The notes below the pieces were generated by a model. It had not been told where the DNA came from. It ran no database searches and saw only the letters and a list, made by a program, of their open reading frames with translations. Positions 59,608 through 64,000 of a DNA stretch of 64,000 bases are shown here, in pieces. The stretch comes from Pseudomonadales bacterium (GTDB taxonomy: Bacteria; Pseudomonadota; Gammaproteobacteria; Pseudomonadales; Pseudohongiellaceae): positions 62,001 through 126,000 of the forward strand of contig JACKOK010000004.1 of NCBI GenBank assembly GCA_024234365.1, written 5' to 3'. A program made the translations under genes and the position numbers. Within the stretch, counting starts at the first letter, position 1. The number at the start of each line of letters is the position of its first letter.

Positions 59608-59880
59608 TTACTCTTCCACGATGATGTAGAGCGTTTCGCCGTCCTTCACCATGTTGAATTCGCTGCGGGCACGTTCCTCAATGGCGTCCTGCCCTTCCTT
59701 GAGGTCCAGCACTTCCCCCTCAAGCTCCTGATTGCGTTCCGCCAGCGTGAGGTTTTCCTGCTTTTGTTCCTCTACCTGGGCACCGAGCTGCTGTAATTGG
59801 GAATAGCTGCCCTCGCCCACCCACAGATTGAACTGCAGGACCAGGAACAACACCACGAGTACGCTCAACAGAACTTTCAT
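59608..59880 (-). CDS. ftsB: Cell-division protein FtsB
   Basis: A 90-residue bitopic protein. The N-terminal helix VLLSVLVVLFLVLQFNLWVGEGS crosses the membrane. A periplasmic coiled coil (QQLGAQVEEQKQENLTLAERNQELEGEVLDLKEGQDAIEERARSEFNMV) and the conserved LYIIVEE tail follow. It pairs with FtsL and FtsQ in the divisome. ATG 59880 is used; the open frame to 59967 would add 29 non-family residues overlapping eno. Confidence 0.94.
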   Translation of the reverse strand: MKVLLSVLVVLFLVLQFNLWVGEGSYSQLQQLGAQVEEQKQENLTLAERNQELEGEVLDLKEGQDAIEERARSEFNMVKDGETLYIIVEE

Positions 59881-59920
59881 CGTGCCCCCAGCTGACCGGT
59901 ACCCCGGCAGTGACGCCTCC

Positions 59921-61219
59921 TTAACCGGCGATATGGCTGAACTCCTCAATGCCACGGTAAATGGCACGGCTGCCCAATTCTTCCTCGATGCGCAGCAGAC
60001 GGTTGTACTTGGCTACACGGTCGGAACGGCACAAGGAACCGGTCTTGATCTGCCCGGCACCCGTAGCAACGGCCAGGTCTGCAATGGTGGTATCTTCCGT
60101 TTCACCGGAACGGTGGGAAATCACTGCGGTATACCCTGCTTCCTTCGCCATGCGGATCGCCGCCAGCGTCTCAGTCAGTGTGCCGATCTGGTTGAACTTG
60201 ATCAGAATCGAATTGGCGATGCCCTGCTCGATTCCGCGACTCAATATGGACGTATTGGTCACAAACAGATCATCACCCACCAGCTGCACACGATTGCCGA
60301 TCTTGCGGGTCAGCTTCGCCCAGCCATCCCAATCGCTTTCGTCCATGCCGTCTTCGATAGACAGAATATTGTAGTCGGCAGACAGTTTCGCCAGGTAATC
60401 CACAAAACCGGCAGAGTCATACACGGAGTTCTCCCCGCGCAGTACGTATTTGCCGTCCTTGTAGAATTCAGACGCGGCGCAGTCAAGCGCGAGACGAATA
60501 TCACTGCCCATTTTTAACCCGGCGTTCTCAACAGCCTGCAGAATGGCATCCAGCGCTGCGGCATTGGAGGGCAGATTGGGCGCAAAACCCCCTTCATCCC
60601 CTACCGCTGTGCTCAGCCCCATTTTGTGCAGGACAGACTTCAGGCTGTGAAAGACTTCAGCGCCATAACGCAGTGCTTCAGAAAAGCTGGCTGCACCCAC
60701 CGGCTGCACCATGAACTCCTGAATGTCCACATTGTTGTCGGCGTGTTCACCGCCATTGATGATGTTCATCATGGGCACCGGCAGACTCATCACGCCATTG
60801 CTGCCATTGAGATTAGCGATATGCGCATACAGGGGCAGCTTGTTCTCGATGGCGGCCGCTTTTGCGGCTGCCAGAGATACTGCCAGTATGGCATTGGCAC
60901 CGAGTTTGGATTTGTTGTCCGTGCCATCGAGCTCGATCATGGCCTTGTCGAGCCCTTCCTGATCATTGGCGTCTGCCCCCAGCAGACGTTCGCGGATGCT
61001 GGTGTTGACATGGTTGACGGCGGTCAGCACGCCCTTGCCCAGGTAGCGCTTGGGGTCCTTGTCGCGCAGTTCCAGCGCTTCGCGTGAACCGGTTGAGGCC
61101 CCGGAAGGCGCACAAGCGGTGCCGACAACGCCGGAGGCCAGCACCACGTCGGCCTCAACGGTCGGATTACCGCGGGAATCGAGCACTTCGCGTGCCTTGA
61201 TGTGTTTAATGTCTGCCAT
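59921..61219 (-). CDS. eno: Enolase
   Basis: A 432-residue enolase. MADIKHIKAREVLDSRGNPTVEADVVL opens the N-domain. GASTGSREALELRD, the active-site EVFHSLK, DEGGFAPNL, SIEDGMDESDWDGWAKLT, VGDDLFVTN, LIKFNQIGTLTETLAAI and SHRSGETEDTTIADLAVA are all complete. It converts 2-phosphoglycerate to PEP in glycolysis and is part of the RNA degradosome in relatives. ATG 61219 matches the family start. Confidence 0.97.
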   Translation of the reverse strand: MADIKHIKAREVLDSRGNPTVEADVVLASGVVGTACAPSGASTGSREALELRDKDPKRYLGKGVLTAVNHVNTSIRERLLGADANDQEGLDKAMIELDGTDNKSKLGANAILAVSLAAAKAAAIENKLPLYAHIANLNGSNGVMSLPVPMMNIINGGEHADNNVDIQEFMVQPVGAASFSEALRYGAEVFHSLKSVLHKMGLSTAVGDEGGFAPNLPSNAAALDAILQAVENAGLKMGSDIRLALDCAASEFYKDGKYVLRGENSVYDSAGFVDYLAKLSADYNILSIEDGMDESDWDGWAKLTRKIGNRVQLVGDDLFVTNTSILSRGIEQGIANSILIKFNQIGTLTETLAAIRMAKEAGYTAVISHRSGETEDTTIADLAVATGAGQIKTGSLCRSDRVAKYNRLLRIEEELGSRAIYRGIEEFSHIAG

Positions 61220-61266
61220 AGTGTTTCCCTTACTCTCCAAATCAAAAATCAGAATCTTGTCATCGC

Positions 61267-62121
61267 TCAGGCGGTTTCAATCTCGGGCAATTGTTTGATG
61301 AGATCGTCGATCGCCTTCATCTGGCGCAGGAATTCCCCGAGCTTGTCCAGTGGCAAGGCGCACGGGCCATCACAACGTGCCTTTTGCGGATCGGGATGCG
61401 CCTCCAGAAACAGCCCTGCAATGCCCTGGCTCATGCCGGCACGCGCAAGTGCCGTGACATCGGCACGCCTGCCATCAGCGCTGCTGGACAGCCCACCGGG
61501 TTTTTGCAGCGCGTGGGTCACATCGAAAACCAGTGGGTAGGCGAACTTCTTCATGACGGAGAAGCCCAACATGTCCACCACCAGATTGTTGTAGCCAAAA
61601 CTGCTGCCCCGCTCGCACAGCATCAGGCGCTCATTGCCTGCTTCCTCAAACTTGGTGAGGATATGCTTCATTTCCTGCGGGGCCAGGAACTGGGCCTTTT
61701 TGATATTGATCGCCGCACCGGTCTTCGCCATGGCCACGACCAGGTCCGTCTGCCGCGACAGAAACGCAGGCAGCTGAATGATATCCGCCACCTCGCTGAC
61801 CGCTTGCGCCTGCCAGGGTTCGTGTACATCCGTAATCACTGGCACGGCAAAACGGGATTTGACCGCAGCGAGAATCGCAAGACCTTTTTCGAGGCCTGGG
61901 CCACGGAAGGAATGCACGGAGGAACGGTTGGCCTTGTCGAAAGAGGCCTTGAACACATAGGGAATTCCCAGATGACGGGTAATCTCCACAAAATGCTCTG
62001 CCACTTCCATGGCCAGGTCCTCGGACTCAAGCACATTCATGCCGCCCAGCAGCACAAAGGGGCGCGTATTGGAAAACGCGAGGTTCCCCACTTCAATGGT
62101 CTTGTAAAGCGTCTGCACCAC
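61267..62121 (-). CDS. kdsA: 3-deoxy-D-manno-octulosonate 8-phosphate synthase
   Basis: A 284-residue DAHP-synthase-family aldolase. GGMNVLESEDLAMEVAEHF (about 28), PYVFKASFDKANRSSVHSFRGPGLEKGL, TDVHEPWQAQAV, IQLPAFLSRQTDLVVAMAKTG, CERGSSFGYNNLVVDMLG and HPDPQKARCDGPCALPLDKL carry its PEP and A5P sites. It makes Kdo-8P for the LPS inner core. It lies between eno and pyrG as in other gammaproteobacteria. Confidence 0.96.
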   Translation of the reverse strand: MVQTLYKTIEVGNLAFSNTRPFVLLGGMNVLESEDLAMEVAEHFVEITRHLGIPYVFKASFDKANRSSVHSFRGPGLEKGLAILAAVKSRFAVPVITDVHEPWQAQAVSEVADIIQLPAFLSRQTDLVVAMAKTGAAINIKKAQFLAPQEMKHILTKFEEAGNERLMLCERGSSFGYNNLVVDMLGFSVMKKFAYPLVFDVTHALQKPGGLSSSADGRRADVTALARAGMSQGIAGLFLEAHPDPQKARCDGPCALPLDKLGEFLRQMKAIDDLIKQLPEIETA

Positions 62122-62132
62122 TGCCTGCCCTC

Positions 62133-63788
62133 TTATTGCGCCAGCGCCGCCTGTTCCTGGGCGCTCTGCTCCTGGTGGGCCAGAGCTGCCTTGATGAAAC
62201 CGGTAAACAGCGGGTGTCCATCACGCGGCGTGGACGTGAATTCGGGATGGAACTGGCAGCTCACAAACCAGGGATGGTCCGGCACTTCCACCACTTCCAC
62301 CAGGGTGCCATCCATGGATCGCCCAGCCACTTTCAGCCCGGCGTTCTGCAACAGATCGAGATAGGTGTTGTTGACCTCATAACGATGGCGGTGGCGCTCG
62401 ACGATCACCTCCTTGCCGTAGCAGGCAAAGGTTTGGGAATCGGTCTCCAGGCGGCACTGCTGCCCCCCCAGACGCATGGTTCCCCCCAGGTCGGAGTTTT
62501 CATCGCGCACTTCACGGCTGCCATCCGCCGTGGTCCATTCGCTGATCAGGGCGATCACCGGGTCCTTGCAGTCTGCCTTGAATTCGGTGCTGTTCGCTTC
62601 GGGCAGGCCCGCCACATTGCGTGCGTATTCAATCACTGCCACCTGCATACCCAGGCAGATACCAAGATAGGGAATCTTGTTCTCGCGTGCGTACTGCACG
62701 GTGCGGATCTTGCCCTCAACTCCCCGGATACCGAAGCCGCCCGGGACCAGAATGGCATGCACACCCTCCAGAATACCGGTGCCCTGCACCTTCACGTCGG
62801 AGGAATCGATGTATTTGATATTGACCCGTGTGCGGGTCTGGATACCGGCATGGGAAATTGCCTCGATCAGCGATTTGTAGGCATCCAGCAACTCCATGTA
62901 TTTGCCGACAATCGCAATGGTGACTTCCTGATCGGGGTTGAGCTTGGCATCCACGACCCGATCCCATTCAGTAAAGTCTGCCGGCGGACATTCGAGATTG
63001 AATTTACGCACGATGATGTCGTCCAGCCCCGTGGCGCGCAGAACGGCAGGAACGCGGTAGATCGTGTCCGAATCCGGCAGCGACACCACCGCCGGCAGGT
63101 CCACGTTGGTGAACAGGGCAATCTTGCGGCGGGAGGATTCGGGAATCTCGTGATCGGAGCGGCAAATCAGAATATCCGGCTGAATGCCGATGGAGCGCAG
63201 CTCCTTGACCGAGTGCTGAGTCGGCTTGGTCTTGGTTTCACCTGCCGTTTCAATATAGGGCACGAGGGTGAGGTGCATGAACAGGGCACGGTCGGAACCC
63301 AGCTCCACACGCATCTGGCGCACAGCTTCCAGAAAGGGCTGGGACTCGATATCGCCCACCGTGCCGCCGATTTCGACAAGCGCGACATCGGCGCCATTGG
63401 CACCGTCCACCACGCGGCGCTTGATCTCGTCGGTGATATGCGGAATGACCTGAATGGTCGCCCCAAGATAATCACCACGACGCTCTTTCTTCAGCACTTC
63501 TTCATACACACGTCCTGTGGTGAAGTTGTTCTTGCGCGTCATGGTGGTGCGAATGTATCGCTCGTAGTGACCGAGGTCGAGATCGGTTTCCGCGCCGTCC
63601 TCGGTAACAAAAACCTCGCCATGCTGAAACGGACTCATCGTGCCGGGATCGACATTGATGTAAGGGTCCAGCTTGAGCATGGTGACATTGAGACCGCGGG
63701 CTTCGAGAATTGCCGCCAGAGATGCCGAGGTGATGCCTTTACCGAGGGACGACACAACACCACCGGTAATAAAGATATATCGCGTCAT
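62133..63788 (-). CDS. pyrG: CTP synthase
   Basis: A 551-residue CTP synthase. The synthase domain begins MTRYIFITGGVVSSLGKGITSASLAAIL (P-loop GVVSSLGKG). DPYINVDPGTMSPFQHGEVFVTEDGAETDLDLGHYERY and EIGGTVGDIESQPFLEA follow. The glutaminase domain at about 295-540 has VPGGFGIRGVEGK, the nucleophile GICLGMQ and QFHPEFTSTP. ATG 63788 matches the family. 63813-64000 upstream holds only its leader; no clear promoter or further gene is visible. Confidence 0.97.
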   Translation of the reverse strand: MTRYIFITGGVVSSLGKGITSASLAAILEARGLNVTMLKLDPYINVDPGTMSPFQHGEVFVTEDGAETDLDLGHYERYIRTTMTRKNNFTTGRVYEEVLKKERRGDYLGATIQVIPHITDEIKRRVVDGANGADVALVEIGGTVGDIESQPFLEAVRQMRVELGSDRALFMHLTLVPYIETAGETKTKPTQHSVKELRSIGIQPDILICRSDHEIPESSRRKIALFTNVDLPAVVSLPDSDTIYRVPAVLRATGLDDIIVRKFNLECPPADFTEWDRVVDAKLNPDQEVTIAIVGKYMELLDAYKSLIEAISHAGIQTRTRVNIKYIDSSDVKVQGTGILEGVHAILVPGGFGIRGVEGKIRTVQYARENKIPYLGICLGMQVAVIEYARNVAGLPEANSTEFKADCKDPVIALISEWTTADGSREVRDENSDLGGTMRLGGQQCRLETDSQTFACYGKEVIVERHRHRYEVNNTYLDLLQNAGLKVAGRSMDGTLVEVVEVPDHPWFVSCQFHPEFTSTPRDGHPLFTGFIKAALAHQEQSAQEQAALAQ

Positions 63789-64000
63789 TAACGCCCCATC
63801 CAGAGTATTCAAAGATCAGTCAGAGTGAAGTGTGTGCCCGCCCATTCCATGAACGCACAACCGGCCCCGAGGGGAGCTGGAGGCTGGAACTTACCAGGGA
63901 AAACAGGCACCTACAGATGGGATTACAGACTACCAGAAGAGGCGCTTTACCACAACGCAAAATTGCTTGTTCAGCGCGTAACAGAGACATCCGGAGGCAC

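Noticed and set aside
62136..63791. 551-codon open frame opposite pyrG
   Set aside because: Shadow of a GC-rich, well-supported gene; the protein has no recognisable fold and no start signal. The same applies to long antisense frames opposite mutS, the ABC genes and kdsA.

Overview
The window reads as chromosomal DNA from a free-living gammaproteobacterium close to, but not in, Pseudomonas. The housekeeping order pyrG-kdsA-eno-ftsB-ispD-ispF-truD-pcm-nlpD-rpoS, fdxA-mutS and cinA-recA-recX is the Pseudomonas/Oceanospirillales arrangement. The Pcm N-terminus, the type of GTAGGAG-headed REP repeats and the P. aeruginosa O5-like O-antigen genes fit this. No rRNA or tRNA gene and no CRISPR array was seen.

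Layout. (1) 1-20.9 kb, minus strand: a surface-polysaccharide locus. A MarR-type EPS regulator and an RfaH-like antiterminator (20.1-20.9 kb) lie just upstream of an exact 13-base ops element. After the ops element come a large SLBB export protein, a Wzz chain-length regulator, and wbpA-wbpB-wbpD-wbpE, wzx, wzy, glycosyltransferases, hisH-hisF-wbpG and wbpI. The enzymes make a complete route from UDP-GlcNAc to UDP-ManNAc3NAcA plus the WbpG/HisH/HisF amidotransferase that turns a 3-N-acetyl group into an acetamidino group. The part below about 16.9 kb is clearly AT-richer than the rest and holds a dead IS3-type transposase fragment, so it looks acquired. A class IV aminotransferase runs off the left edge. 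(2) 19.9-30.25 kb: rmlA, ugd, prpB-prpC-prpD (2-methylcitrate cycle for propionate), a REP-associated tyrosine transposase (RAYT) and a ROSE/sigma32-controlled small heat-shock protein. This stretch alone carries about 39 REP elements in two sequence classes, including a 4 x 100-bp tandem array, a 32-bp tandem repeat and one REP inserted in frame inside ugd. (3) 30.4-36.7 kb: a secreted protein of unknown function, a membrane-anchored AraC-type regulator, a DUF1015 protein, and a cupredoxin-like protein next to a membrane adenylate/guanylate cyclase. (4) 36.7-38.9 kb: recX, recA (LexA-controlled promoter) and a CinA/PncC amidase. (5) 38.9-49.9 kb: an accessory block placed between cinA and mutS, with a NodT-type outer-membrane channel, two ABC-2 permeases, a double-ATPase ABC protein, an HlyD adaptor, a divergent CecR-like TetR regulator and a TonB-dependent receptor. 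(6) 50.1-63.8 kb: mutS, fdxA, rpoS, nlpD, DUF368, pcm, truD, ispF, ispD, ftsB, eno, kdsA, pyrG. surE, usually between truD and pcm, is absent.

How it fits together. RfaH loaded at ops probably carries RNA polymerase through the roughly 20-kb polysaccharide operon. rmlA, ugd and kdsA supply other envelope sugar precursors. The RAYT and its REPs form a self-contained, apparently recently active repeat system confined to about 10 kb. The most unusual observations are that confined REP/RAYT neighbourhood, the in-frame REP in ugd, the perfect ops next to rfaH, and the HisF homologue that has lost the first catalytic Asp of histidine biosynthesis.
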